A DNA stretch of 52,657 nt from Puniceicoccales bacterium (GTDB lineage: Bacteria > Verrucomicrobiota > Verrucomicrobiia > Opitutales > UBA9783). The notes under the pieces were generated by a model that saw only the letters and a program-made list of their open reading frames with translations, had not been told where the DNA came from and made no database searches. Numbering within the stretch: position 1 is the first letter of the stretch; every line of letters starts with the position of its first letter. Location: assembly GCA_031283895.1 (NCBI GenBank), contig JAITAV010000014.1, positions 1-52,657 on the forward strand. Reading direction: 5' to 3'. Positions 25,828-34,700 of this stretch are shown piece after piece. The position numbers and the translations under genes were made by a program.

Positions 25828-27246
25828 ATGCGAATAGATCGTAGAAACTTTTTATGTTACTTTATGCTGGATTTTATCCAAAATCATCCGATTGCAAAAC
25901 AGCTCGACCAATATACGCTGGATGAACTGGATAAGCATTTGGAAAGTCCGCTTAAGTCTTTGGATTTAGACAAATTGGCAAGAACATCGCCTTACATTGT
26001 AAGTAATTTTCTCGAACGTTTGACGGTAAATGAACGCCGGAATATTTTGAAAAGACTGTCCAACGAACACGCATCTCATGTCCTGGCCGAGATGGATGTT
26101 GAAGACTCCGCAGAAGTTTTGAGTGCAATGCGTGAATTCCGTGCCGCACGCATTATTGAATTGATGGATGCGGATGATGCGGCCGACTTAATAGGTCAAT
26201 TAGATGAAGGCAATAAGATACGACTGTTGGCACATATTCATCCGGAAACAGCATTTGCATTGCGGAAACTATTGCGTTACGACCCAAACACAGCCGGAGG
26301 TGTGATGAATCCTGCAGTAGCTACACTTCGACAATCCTGGACCTTAAACGAAGCACTCAGTGACATTCGGCAACACAAAGAAAAAGTAGAAAATTTGTAC
26401 GATTTGTATGTTTTAGATGATAAGAATCGCCTTGTAGGTATAACATCTTTGAAAGACCTCGTTTTTTCTCAACCGACGCAGCGTATTGGTGACATTATGC
26501 GCACCAATATTCGCAATGCCTGCTTGCCTGAAGTTAACAAAGAAATCGTCGCCAATACAATGGCGGCTTATAATCTGTTTTCAATTCCGGTCGTTGATGA
26601 AAAAAACCGCCTGTTGGGCATTATAACTCACGATGACGTTTTAGACATTGTCCAAGAGGCGGCTACGGCCGATTTACAACAATTGCACGGTGCCGGTGCC
26701 GACGAAAGTATTCACGATACCGTGTGGTATAGCTTAAAAAAACGTAATCCGTGGCTCCTGATTAATTTATTAACGGCTTGTTTATCCGCTTTCGTCATTT
26801 CTAAATTTGGGTACGCCATTGAGAGAATGAGCTGGATGGCCGCATTTATGACGGTGATAGCCAGCATTGGAGGGAACACAGGTGCACAGACGTTGGCGGT
26901 TGCGATACGTGGATTAGCTTTGGATGAATTTCGCAAAGGAGATGGGCTATTTATTTGTGCTAAAGAGCTTTTAAAAGGAGCTCTTAACGGACTGCTCGTG
27001 GGATTTTTAGGAGGCTTAGTGGCCATGCAAATGTCAAAAAACTTCCTCCTGGGGTTAACGGTCTTTCTTTCGATGGCGCTTACGATGCTGCTTTCTGGTC
27101 TGGTCGCTGCCATTATTCCGTTGATACTCAGAAGATTGCGCTTCGATCCCGCCCAAAGTTCATACATTTTTTTAACCGCTATTACCGATGTGGCTGGACT
27201 TTTTATTTTTTTAGCCATAGGCACTCGATTATTGTTATCCAAATGA
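25828..27246 (+). CDS. mgtE: magnesium transporter MgtE
   Basis: Inner-membrane Mg2+ channel/transporter. The 472 residues follow the family layout. An N-domain of helical repeats ends in LRYDPNTAGGVMNP. Two CBS domains sense cytoplasmic Mg2+ (YDLYVLDDKNRLVGITSLKD and FSIPVVDEKNRLLGIITHDD). A C-terminal five-helix pore domain contains SIGGNTGAQTLAVAIRGLA, and the last helix region includes FLTAITDVAGLFIFLAIG. The start may be ATG 25828 or the ATG at 25864. The stop overlaps the next gene as ATGA, indicating translational coupling. Confidence 0.95.
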   Translation: MRIDRRNFLCYFMLDFIQNHPIAKQLDQYTLDELDKHLESPLKSLDLDKLARTSPYIVSNFLERLTVNERRNILKRLSNEHASHVLAEMDVEDSAEVLSAMREFRAARIIELMDADDAADLIGQLDEGNKIRLLAHIHPETAFALRKLLRYDPNTAGGVMNPAVATLRQSWTLNEALSDIRQHKEKVENLYDLYVLDDKNRLVGITSLKDLVFSQPTQRIGDIMRTNIRNACLPEVNKEIVANTMAAYNLFSIPVVDEKNRLLGIITHDDVLDIVQEAATADLQQLHGAGADESIHDTVWYSLKKRNPWLLINLLTACLSAFVISKFGYAIERMSWMAAFMTVIASIGGNTGAQTLAVAIRGLALDEFRKGDGLFICAKELLKGALNGLLVGFLGGLVAMQMSKNFLLGLTVFLSMALTMLLSGLVAAIIPLILRRLRFDPAQSSYIFLTAITDVAGLFIFLAIGTRLLLSK

Positions 27247-28238
27247 CAGAAGATCATACTTATTTATCCGTCAAAGAAATCAAACAACTCGATGCGAATG
27301 CCAGTTTTGAAACCGTTGTCTTGGTTCGAAAAGTGAATACAAAGGTAGGTCGCAATGGCGGGATGTTTATGCAGGTCGAAGTTGGAGATTCGGTGGACAC
27401 ATTTACCTTCAATTGTTTTGAAGGGACGCAAGCTTTTAGTTTTTTTCAAACCGAAATGCGCAAATTTCCACAGATTGTTTGCTTGCAGGGACATATTGAA
27501 TTTTATGCAGATAAACTGAGTCCGCGCGTAAAATATGTTGCGGAGGTTAAAGATGAATCTTATGAAGCTTGGTTGGGACATCTTCTGGAGAAACCTGAAG
27601 AGCCGGTAGAGTTGCTAAAAAAAGAACTGTACGATTTTATCAATCAAATCCAACAACCCAAATTGTTGGCGACCGTTCGGCAGGTGTTTGAAGATCTGGG
27701 AGAAAGTTTTTTTACAAGCGTAGCCGCCGCTTCCATGCACCACGCCTACTGGCACGGTTTATTGGAACACAGTGTGCACGTAACGCGCATTGCCAGCTTT
27801 CTATTGCCTTTGTATCCACAAGTGAATAAAGATTTGTCCATAGCTGGAGCCCTTTTACACGATGTGGGCAAAGTTTTGGAATACCGTTACGAAAGCATTG
27901 AAGGGATTGATCGAACACGATTGGGGCGATTGGAAGGACATGTCGTTTTAGGGTACCGTTTGGTGCGCAGTGCAGGGTTACGTCACCAATTAGAACCCGA
28001 ATGGCTGGAACGCCTGGAACACATTTTACTTTCTCATCAAGGTGAACCGGAATGGGGTGCTGCCGTTTATCCTTCAACACCGGAAGCTATTTTCATCGCG
28101 CTGGCCGACAATTTTGATGCGAAAATGGCCATGGTTCAGCAACAATTACGAAAAGCGCTTCCGCAACAGATATTTTCCGACTTTATTCCCGGATTGCAGA
28201 CGCGACTGATGACGCAATCCGTTACCGATTTGCATTAA
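27243..28238 (+). CDS. OB-fold and HD-domain 3'-5' exoribonuclease, YhaM-like
   Basis: Predicted nuclease combining an N-terminal OB-fold (about residues 20-105) with an HD phosphohydrolase domain. HD metal-site motifs are HGLLEHSVHV (171-180) and AGALLHDVGKV (201-211), with H206 and D207. Further metal ligands lie in LLSHQGEPEWG. B. subtilis YhaM has the same layout (~314 residues) and degrades RNA and DNA from the 3' end. The gene starts inside the mgtE stop (ATGA). The functional link to Mg2+ transport is unclear. Confidence 0.88.
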   Translation: MTEDHTYLSVKEIKQLDANASFETVVLVRKVNTKVGRNGGMFMQVEVGDSVDTFTFNCFEGTQAFSFFQTEMRKFPQIVCLQGHIEFYADKLSPRVKYVAEVKDESYEAWLGHLLEKPEEPVELLKKELYDFINQIQQPKLLATVRQVFEDLGESFFTSVAAASMHHAYWHGLLEHSVHVTRIASFLLPLYPQVNKDLSIAGALLHDVGKVLEYRYESIEGIDRTRLGRLEGHVVLGYRLVRSAGLRHQLEPEWLERLEHILLSHQGEPEWGAAVYPSTPEAIFIALADNFDAKMAMVQQQLRKALPQQIFSDFIPGLQTRLMTQSVTDLH

Positions 28239-28252
28239 AATAAAAAATAAGC

Positions 28253-28282
28253 TTGACAACATTCAAAAACTGTCCAGTTTTT
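28253..28282 (+). promoter_or_regulatory. TTGACA and adjacent perfect dyad before the exported pair
   Basis: TTGACA (28253-28258) lies 14 bp after the yhaM-like stop. The 18-bp perfect palindrome AAAAACTG-TC-CAGTTTTT (28265-28282) sits where the promoter spacer and -10 would be, 8 bp before the ATG at 28291. This placement suits an operator for a dimeric repressor. With a 2-nt centre it is a poor hairpin, though the T-run could also help terminate the upstream mgtE operon. TAAAAT (28282-28287) resembles a -10, but the spacing is 23 bp. Confidence 0.45.
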
Positions 28283-28290
28283 AAAATGTC

Positions 28291-29037
28291 ATGAAGATAA
28301 AGCATTATTATTACATTATCGTAGGGGTATTCTGTTTGTGTCTTGAAAATCAAACACTATTTGGCACTAAAATCCAAGTTCCAAGGGAAGTTATGCAAAT
28401 TTTACAAGATGAAAATTATAACGGGCAGTGTACTCGAATTATGAATCAACATCAGGCCGAAATACGAGAAGGTTACAAAGCTTATTTATGTAAAACTTAT
28501 GGGTTTAATCCACAAGATTTGGATGAAAGTGAATTAGATGAGTGTATGCGAGAAGATTTACAGGAATTGAGTGAGCAAAGCCAGGAGTCATCGGTGCCAA
28601 TCGAACAGCTTCTCAAACCTGCATATTATGCTCTTTATCTCATACAGCAGTATCATAAAAATAATCCAGAGTGGGCTCAAAAATCTAAAGATGACTTTTT
28701 TTATGCGGATAGTGGCAAGGGTTGTTACGATAATGGTGTAAGGTTTGAAGATTTTGAGAATCTTGCGGGAGAAACAAATATCTACTGGGCTCTGTATCAA
28801 GCAGGTCTTATTTTTATGCAAACAGAACCCGACTTTGCAATGTTTTGTTTCAAACATTTATTGATTCTGAGCAATGACAAAGATCCCACTTTTTTGCCTA
28901 GTTTTGAGTCTAGTCCTCAAAGTGATACCATTAGATGTTTACGGGTCGCTTTTAAAATGTTATCGAATCATTACCTTAATCGTTACATGATAAAACAAGC
29001 GCAAGCCTTGAGTAATACCCACTTTATACAGTACTAA
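28291..29037 (+). CDS. exported protein of unknown function, partner of the HExxH protein
   Basis: I do not recognise this. The 248 residues begin with a signal-peptide-like stretch (MKIKHYYYIIVGVFCLCLEN, with a hydrophobic core at about 7-18). The mature part is acidic and mostly helical, with about nine cysteines including YNGQCT, YLCKTYG and DECMRED. The middle (YYALYLIQQYHKN, YWALYQAGLIFMQ, FKHLLIL) has a spacing that could suit TPR-like helical pairs, but no repeat is clear. It is 2 bp upstream of the 919-residue exported protein and surely co-transcribed. A chaperone, inhibitor or adaptor role is speculation. Confidence 0.75.
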   Translation: MKIKHYYYIIVGVFCLCLENQTLFGTKIQVPREVMQILQDENYNGQCTRIMNQHQAEIREGYKAYLCKTYGFNPQDLDESELDECMREDLQELSEQSQESSVPIEQLLKPAYYALYLIQQYHKNNPEWAQKSKDDFFYADSGKGCYDNGVRFEDFENLAGETNIYWALYQAGLIFMQTEPDFAMFCFKHLLILSNDKDPTFLPSFESSPQSDTIRCLRVAFKMLSNHYLNRYMIKQAQALSNTHFIQY

Positions 29038-29039
29038 TT

Positions 29040-31799
29040 ATGTCACTACGTTCTCTACTTGTGGCGATTGCTATCGCCGGTATGTCTAGTTTTTCAAAAG
29101 GGGTAGGAATAGAGGAACTATTTGATTTTCCTGAGCTTAAGCTACAATCCTTGGCAAAGGCCTTGGCTCCTTATCAGAAAATTCAAGAAACGCTTGGACA
29201 AATACAAGAGGCGTTTCGACAATTCTCTAGTGCAGTCCAATCTGCAAAGGGTCCAATTGCGCCTCAGATACAAGAGGCGTTTCAACAATTCTCTAGTGCA
29301 ATAGAGGGACTCCAATCTGCAGAGGGTTTAATTGCGCCTCAGATACAAGAGGCGTTTCAACAATTCTCTAGTGCAATAGAGGGACTCCAATCTACAGAGG
29401 ATCCAACTCAAACTCAAATACACTCATTTTCTCAGCAATTCTCTAGAGCAATAGAGAGATTCCAATCTGCATTTCCAGAGGCTCAAGTTTTGACTGGCCT
29501 CATCCAAATACCAGAGAAAACACCAGAGAAATTTCAAGTCTTGTTAAAAAATTTAGCCGAATTTCAGGCATTGATTAAGTTAAATGAGGCCTTTAATGAG
29601 CTTCAAAAATTAAGGAGTGGGCAAAGGATTGCCAAGACACTGCAAAGGTTGCTCCAAGAAAAATCGAAAGAAATAGGTAATAGCAAAATAGCTATTGAAT
29701 ATCCATTACCTTCAAGTGGTAGCATTAGCGCGGATATAAAAAAAAGAGAACAAACATATAAGCTTTGCTTAAAAGGTGTCCTAGGGATTAATGTAATGCA
29801 ATCGTGCCATCTATTAGGGGCATATCAGTATGGGACCACAAAAGGAGCGCACATTGTCTGGAAGAAAGCTATACCTTCACATATTACGTTGGGGCACGAG
29901 TTGTTACATTTTATAGATGGTTTACAAAATTTGGAGAAGTATGTAGGAACATCCCGGACATTTGAAGATTGGGTAAGTGATAATGAAAACCGTTCCCGTA
30001 TTGAAGCGTTGGTCCAGTATCCTTATTTTCAAAGAATCTTTTTTGGTCAAAGAAATATTTATGAAGAATTATATGTTTATTTCGGAACCAATGCAAGCCG
30101 AGAGGCGAACATTCCAACCGAAAATGACTTACTAATGGAAGCAAAAATAGGATTTAAGATTGGATATAGCCTCCCGGTTGACTATTTTTACATAGAAAAA
30201 GAAGTGGTGGACAATTTGTTTGCATTTTGTGGAATAACCGCTGATACAGCTGATACAATTACCTTAGCTCAAGAGGGGGATACTGTTTTCAATTATAGGC
30301 AAGCATTGCAAAATTCTCCTTCTTTTATCCGTACTCAAGGACGATGTTGTTTAACTAAACCAACAATAAGAGCACAAGTGGATGGAGTTTCATTGAACAC
30401 GTTAGTCAAAGTACAATCCTCTAGTACCCTTAAGGGCATAAAGGCCATAAAAAATCAAAAGGATAGTATTGAAAAAGCATATATATTATTGGCTGACCAG
30501 ATAGATGAAGAATATTCAAAACTACCTGAACTTATACTTACACGACCGGGCATAACACAAGGATATCGCTTTAATCCACCAGGGCCAAAGGTGAGCTTTA
30601 TTTTTGATATGTTGCCTTCTCCCACATTAGCAAGACAATTGTTCTGCTTTGAGTTTTATGGAGGTTCTAAGGTTATTGATAAGAAGGCAACGTCTCCTTT
30701 TACGGGCAGTTTGGAAGTTAGTGAAATATTACGATTAACTCAGATGCCAGAGAGAGTACATGTCACATTTGCTGAGGATCAATTTGACATTTATTTTAGT
30801 CATCCAGTTTTTCAAAAGCGTAGTAAATACAAAGGAATTTTTGCATGTCCTCCAAAAATCAAATCAATACCCAAAGATACAAGATTCATCTTTGATTTTG
30901 ATTTTGAAAAAAGGCCTCCAATAACGGCAGGTAGTCCTGTGCAAACAAATTTAGGTTTCATAGATTACGAACAATTTTACAATAATCACAAAAAGCTACT
31001 TTTGCAAGTAGGCGATGGAACATCGCTAGAAGCAACAATTCGGTTATATAAATCGATTAGTGCTGAGTTTGGTTTGGATGATGTTAGTTCCGAGATTATT
31101 TCTGGTGATACCGATTTTGATGTTATTGTCGCCGATTTGATTACTAAAGGTACTGGTAGTCTTAACGCTCTTCGGCGGATGTATCCTAAACCTCACTTCG
31201 CTACTGAGCGTGATTTAGATGGCGATACTATTGCTGCCGATGTTGCTGGCACTGCTGTTAATTTTGATGACGTCATTACTGAAATTGTTACCAAGAATAG
31301 TATGAGTCCTGATGATTTTAGTCACTATTTGGCTCCTCGTAAGCACAGTTTTGTTGATCTCGATGACGTTTTTCCTACCTTTGTTAAACCCATCAAAATT
31401 GATGCTCTCGGTGCCAGAGTTGATGTTCTTAAGGATAAGCTCGATGCTAAATCTAAGATCAGGGCTATTGCCAATAACACTGCAAAACAGCTTGGAGTTA
31501 ATCTTCGTCTATATCTGTGTGATACTCAAGGAAGAGAAGTACATCGGCCACTTCTGTTTCTATATGGTAGCCCTAGAGATAGAGGTCAACCTATTGAAAT
31601 CGTACAAGATATTACTTCAATCCCTAATGTCTATTTTTTAGTGGTTGATACAAATTCTTTACCTCCTTCGCCTGTTGCTCAAAAAGGGAAATCTGTTACT
31701 CCAAGAAAGCGCAAGGTCCCACCTTCTCCACCTCCTGCTAAATCCTCACCTAAAACAAAACCTACTACTTCAACCAAACCTGGTGCTCCCAAAAAGTAA
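29040..31799 (+). CDS. large secreted protein with HExxH zinc-protease motif and tandem repeats
   Basis: Not a family I can name with certainty. The 919 residues begin with a signal peptide (about 1-20). Residues 56-150 hold four 22-25 residue helical repeats (QEAFQQFSSAIEGLQSAE type). The segment SHITLGHELLHFIDG contains HExxH at 286-290, and NIYEELYVYFG about 50 residues later could supply a third ligand. This is reminiscent of gluzincins such as the NleD-type (M91) effector proteases, but similarity beyond the motif is not established. Residues about 680-800 are rich in Asp and Thr with T-ending codons unlike the rest. The tail (about 870-919) is rich in Pro and Lys. It may be a secreted toxin or effector. 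Confidence 0.8.
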   Translation: MSLRSLLVAIAIAGMSSFSKGVGIEELFDFPELKLQSLAKALAPYQKIQETLGQIQEAFRQFSSAVQSAKGPIAPQIQEAFQQFSSAIEGLQSAEGLIAPQIQEAFQQFSSAIEGLQSTEDPTQTQIHSFSQQFSRAIERFQSAFPEAQVLTGLIQIPEKTPEKFQVLLKNLAEFQALIKLNEAFNELQKLRSGQRIAKTLQRLLQEKSKEIGNSKIAIEYPLPSSGSISADIKKREQTYKLCLKGVLGINVMQSCHLLGAYQYGTTKGAHIVWKKAIPSHITLGHELLHFIDGLQNLEKYVGTSRTFEDWVSDNENRSRIEALVQYPYFQRIFFGQRNIYEELYVYFGTNASREANIPTENDLLMEAKIGFKIGYSLPVDYFYIEKEVVDNLFAFCGITADTADTITLAQEGDTVFNYRQALQNSPSFIRTQGRCCLTKPTIRAQVDGVSLNTLVKVQSSSTLKGIKAIKNQKDSIEKAYILLADQIDEEYSKLPELILTRPGITQGYRFNPPGPKVSFIFDMLPSPTLARQLFCFEFYGGSKVIDKKATSPFTGSLEVSEILRLTQMPERVHVTFAEDQFDIYFSHPVFQKRSKYKGIFACPPKIKSIPKDTRFIFDFDFEKRPPITAGSPVQTNLGFIDYEQFYNNHKKLLLQVGDGTSLEATIRLYKSISAEFGLDDVSSEIISGDTDFDVIVADLITKGTGSLNALRRMYPKPHFATERDLDGDTIAADVAGTAVNFDDVITEIVTKNSMSPDDFSHYLAPRKHSFVDLDDVFPTFVKPIKIDALGARVDVLKDKLDAKSKIRAIANNTAKQLGVNLRLYLCDTQGREVHRPLLFLYGSPRDRGQPIEIVQDITSIPNVYFLVVDTNSLPPSPVAQKGKSVTPRKRKVPPSPPPAKSSPKTKPTTSTKPGAPKK
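29205..29488 (+). repeat. intragenic tandem repeats (66-75 bp units)
   Basis: Four consecutive in-frame units lie within the HExxH gene: 29205-29270, 29271-29345, 29346-29420 and a diverged one from 29421. Units 2 and 3 are nearly identical at the DNA level (starting CAAGAGGCGTTTCAACAATT). This means recent duplication rather than conserved protein repeats. Unit number may vary between strains. Confidence 0.9.
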
Positions 31800-31889
31800 A
31801 ATAAATAATTTAAAATAACGCTTGGCATTATTGAAAAAACACATTTACTTTGCCTGTGCATAAGTTATAAGTTATGAAAAAGGTAAATA

Positions 31890-34688
31890 ATGTCCAACAT
31901 GGTTAAACTTAAAGATACGCTCAATTTGCCGAGAACGAAGTTTCCCATGCAGGCCAAGTTGGTCGAACGTGAACGTGAGCGACTGGCTCGCTGGGAGTCC
32001 GATTGCCTTTACGAGAGAATTCAAACAAAAAATGCCGATAAACCTCTCTTCGTGCTTCACGACGGTCCTCCATTTACCAACGGCGATGTGCACATCGGAA
32101 CGGCCTTAAATAAAATTTTAAAAGACATCGTTTTGCGTTTCAAAAGCATGCGAGGGTTTTCAACACCTTATATTCCGGGGTGGGATTGCCATGGTTTACC
32201 CATTGAACATAAAGTATCCCAAGAACATCCGGAGTTGCTGCAAGATCCCGTAAAACTGCGCACCGCTTGCGCGCAATTCTCGGAAAAGTTTATAAAAATT
32301 CAGGAAGGTCAATTTAAACGCTTGGGAGTCCTCGCCGATTGGGAACACGCTTATAAAACCAAAAATGCCTCTTACGAAGCGAGTGTTCTGAAGACTTTTT
32401 CAAAATTTGTAAAGGCCGGCTTGGTTTACCGAAGTAAAAAACCTGTTTATTGGTCTGTTCCGTGCAAAACCGCTTTGGCGGAAGCCGAAATCGAATACAA
32501 AAATCACGTGAGTGCCAGCGTTTGGGTAAAATTCTTGCTCGAAAATACCCCTCAATTGGATCTTCCCGAAAATACGTACGTAATGATTTGGACAACGACT
32601 CCATGGACGTTGCCTGCCAATCGCGCTATTGCCCTTTCGCCTAGCCTGACCTACGTTGAAGTAAAAACTCCACAAGCAAGTTATTTGGTGGCCGAAGATC
32701 TCGCCGATAGCTTTATTAAGACGTGTCGGCTTGAAAATGCTTCTCTGGGAAAAATATTTAAAGGAAAATCTCTGGAAGGGCAATTGACGCAACATCCATT
32801 TTTACCGCTTAAAAGTCCAATCGTGTTGGCCGACTACGTAACGTTGGATGCCGGAACGGGGTGCGTGCATACGGCTCCAGGTCACGGCATGGACGATTAC
32901 CTCACGGGTTTAAAATATAAATTGGACATTGCGTGTCCCGTGGATGACGAGGGTCGTTTGATGGATGATGGCATCATGCCGCAAAGTTTGGTCGGAAAAG
33001 CCATCATCGATGGTCAAGGGAAATCTCCGGCCAACAGTCGTGTCATTGATCTCTTAAAAGAAAAGGGAGCTTTACTGCATCAATCCGCTTACGAGCACAC
33101 TTATCCGCATTGCTGGCGTTCCAAAACACCTGTAATTGCTCGTGCACTTCCACAGTGGTTTATTCGTCTTGATACCCTAAAAAAGAGAGCCATCGAGGTC
33201 ATTGATCAGGTGACCTGGCTGCCTTCCTGGGGTAAAAAACGCATTCAAGGTTCTGTGCAAGCGCGTCCCGATTGGTGCATCAGTCGGCAACGTACATGGG
33301 GAATTCCGCTACCCGTATTTTATGACGCGCAAAACCAACCTTTCCTAGATGCAACGGTCATCGACCACATTGCGGAAAAAATAGGTCAATATGGATCACA
33401 ATGGTGGTTTGAATCGGATGAAAAAACTTTGTTAGCAGACATTCCACTGCCTCAAGCATGGGTAGGGAAAATGTTGCACAAAAGTGAGGATACGCTCGAC
33501 GTTTGGATAGATTCAGGCTGCAGTCATATAGCTGTTCTCCAAAAACGCGGATTAGATCACCCTGCAGACCTTTACTTGGAAGGCAGCGACCAACATCGAG
33601 GTTGGTTCCAGTCTTCTCTCATGACTTCTCTTGTAGACGGCGATTGCGCTCCTTACAAAAGCGTTTTGACGCACGGGTTTTTCGTCGATGAAAATCGAAA
33701 AAAAGTCTCCAAAAGTGACGGAAGTCCTCAAACGGTAAAATTTTACACTAACAAATACGGTGCCGACATTCTTCGATTGTGGGTTGCTTCCGAAGACTAT
33801 CGCAACGATATTCCCGTATCCGAGAATATTTTACAGCATGTGATCAGTACTTACAGAACTTTAAGAAACACATTGCGATTTCAAATAGGTAACCTTTTCG
33901 ATTTTGATTACAATCAGCACGCTTGCCCTATCGAACAACTGCCCCCTATAGATCGTTGGGTTTTACACGAAACAAATGTGCTCATTCAAGAGGTTACAGA
34001 GGCCTACGAGGTTTACGAATTTCATAAGGTATATCAGGTAATTAGCCGCTTTTGTTCGGTAACCTTATCTGCACGTTATCACGATATTTTAAAAGATCGG
34101 CTCTATACGTTAGGAGCCGATTGGCCCGAGCGGCGGGCATCGCAAACCGCTTTATATCTGATTTGCAATACCTTACTTCGTTTGTTAGCCCCTTTTTTGA
34201 CTTTTACGGCCGATGAAGCTTGGGGATACTTACAAGGCGATGAAGATTTCGGATACGATCAGTCCATCCATCTGTCGGATTTTCCAGTACCGCAAAAAGC
34301 ATGGTATGCCGAAAATGTTTGCAATGATTTCAATGAATTGTTCAAAATACGAGAACACGTTCAGGTGGAGTTAGAAAAAGCACGTCAGCAAAAAATAATA
34401 GGTCAATCTTTAGATGCAAAGGTTGAAATAACGCTCGATGAACAACATCCTTGGGCGGCACTCTTACAAAAATATCAAACGCAATTGGCAGAATATTTTA
34501 TTGTGTCTGCCGTTAAAATACAAAACGTTGACGACGAGTCTTCCGTTCAAATTTGCGTAGAGCATGCGGATGGCGTACGTTGCCCACGGACTTGGCGTTG
34601 GGTAGACCGCTTGGTTGAAGTCGATGGTTTTGGATACGTCTCAGAACGCTGTGAAAAAGTTTTGAAAAATTGGCACCCTTGCACTTAA
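31890..34688 (+). CDS. ileS: isoleucyl-tRNA synthetase
   Basis: Class I synthetase charging tRNA-Ile, with editing of misactivated valine. In 932 residues the HIGH motif is GDVHIGTALNK within HDGPPFTNG, and the CP1 editing domain contains TTTPWTLPANRAI. The KMSKS loop reads KKVSKSDGSPQ (KVSKS variant). The C-terminal zinc-like region has scattered cysteines (VRCPRTW, SERCEKVL) rather than a full pair of CxxC. Length is typical. AAGG lies upstream of the ATG. The traR-like gene follows after 12 bp. Confidence 0.97.
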   Translation: MSNMVKLKDTLNLPRTKFPMQAKLVERERERLARWESDCLYERIQTKNADKPLFVLHDGPPFTNGDVHIGTALNKILKDIVLRFKSMRGFSTPYIPGWDCHGLPIEHKVSQEHPELLQDPVKLRTACAQFSEKFIKIQEGQFKRLGVLADWEHAYKTKNASYEASVLKTFSKFVKAGLVYRSKKPVYWSVPCKTALAEAEIEYKNHVSASVWVKFLLENTPQLDLPENTYVMIWTTTPWTLPANRAIALSPSLTYVEVKTPQASYLVAEDLADSFIKTCRLENASLGKIFKGKSLEGQLTQHPFLPLKSPIVLADYVTLDAGTGCVHTAPGHGMDDYLTGLKYKLDIACPVDDEGRLMDDGIMPQSLVGKAIIDGQGKSPANSRVIDLLKEKGALLHQSAYEHTYPHCWRSKTPVIARALPQWFIRLDTLKKRAIEVIDQVTWLPSWGKKRIQGSVQARPDWCISRQRTWGIPLPVFYDAQNQPFLDATVIDHIAEKIGQYGSQWWFESDEKTLLADIPLPQAWVGKMLHKSEDTLDVWIDSGCSHIAVLQKRGLDHPADLYLEGSDQHRGWFQSSLMTSLVDGDCAPYKSVLTHGFFVDENRKKVSKSDGSPQTVKFYTNKYGADILRLWVASEDYRNDIPVSENILQHVISTYRTLRNTLRFQIGNLFDFDYNQHACPIEQLPPIDRWVLHETNVLIQEVTEAYEVYEFHKVYQVISRFCSVTLSARYHDILKDRLYTLGADWPERRASQTALYLICNTLLRLLAPFLTFTADEAWGYLQGDEDFGYDQSIHLSDFPVPQKAWYAENVCNDFNELFKIREHVQVELEKARQQKIIGQSLDAKVEITLDEQHPWAALLQKYQTQLAEYFIVSAVKIQNVDDESSVQICVEHADGVRCPRTWRWVDRLVEVDGFGYVSERCEKVLKNWHPCT

Positions 34689-34700
34689 CACCAGATTTAT

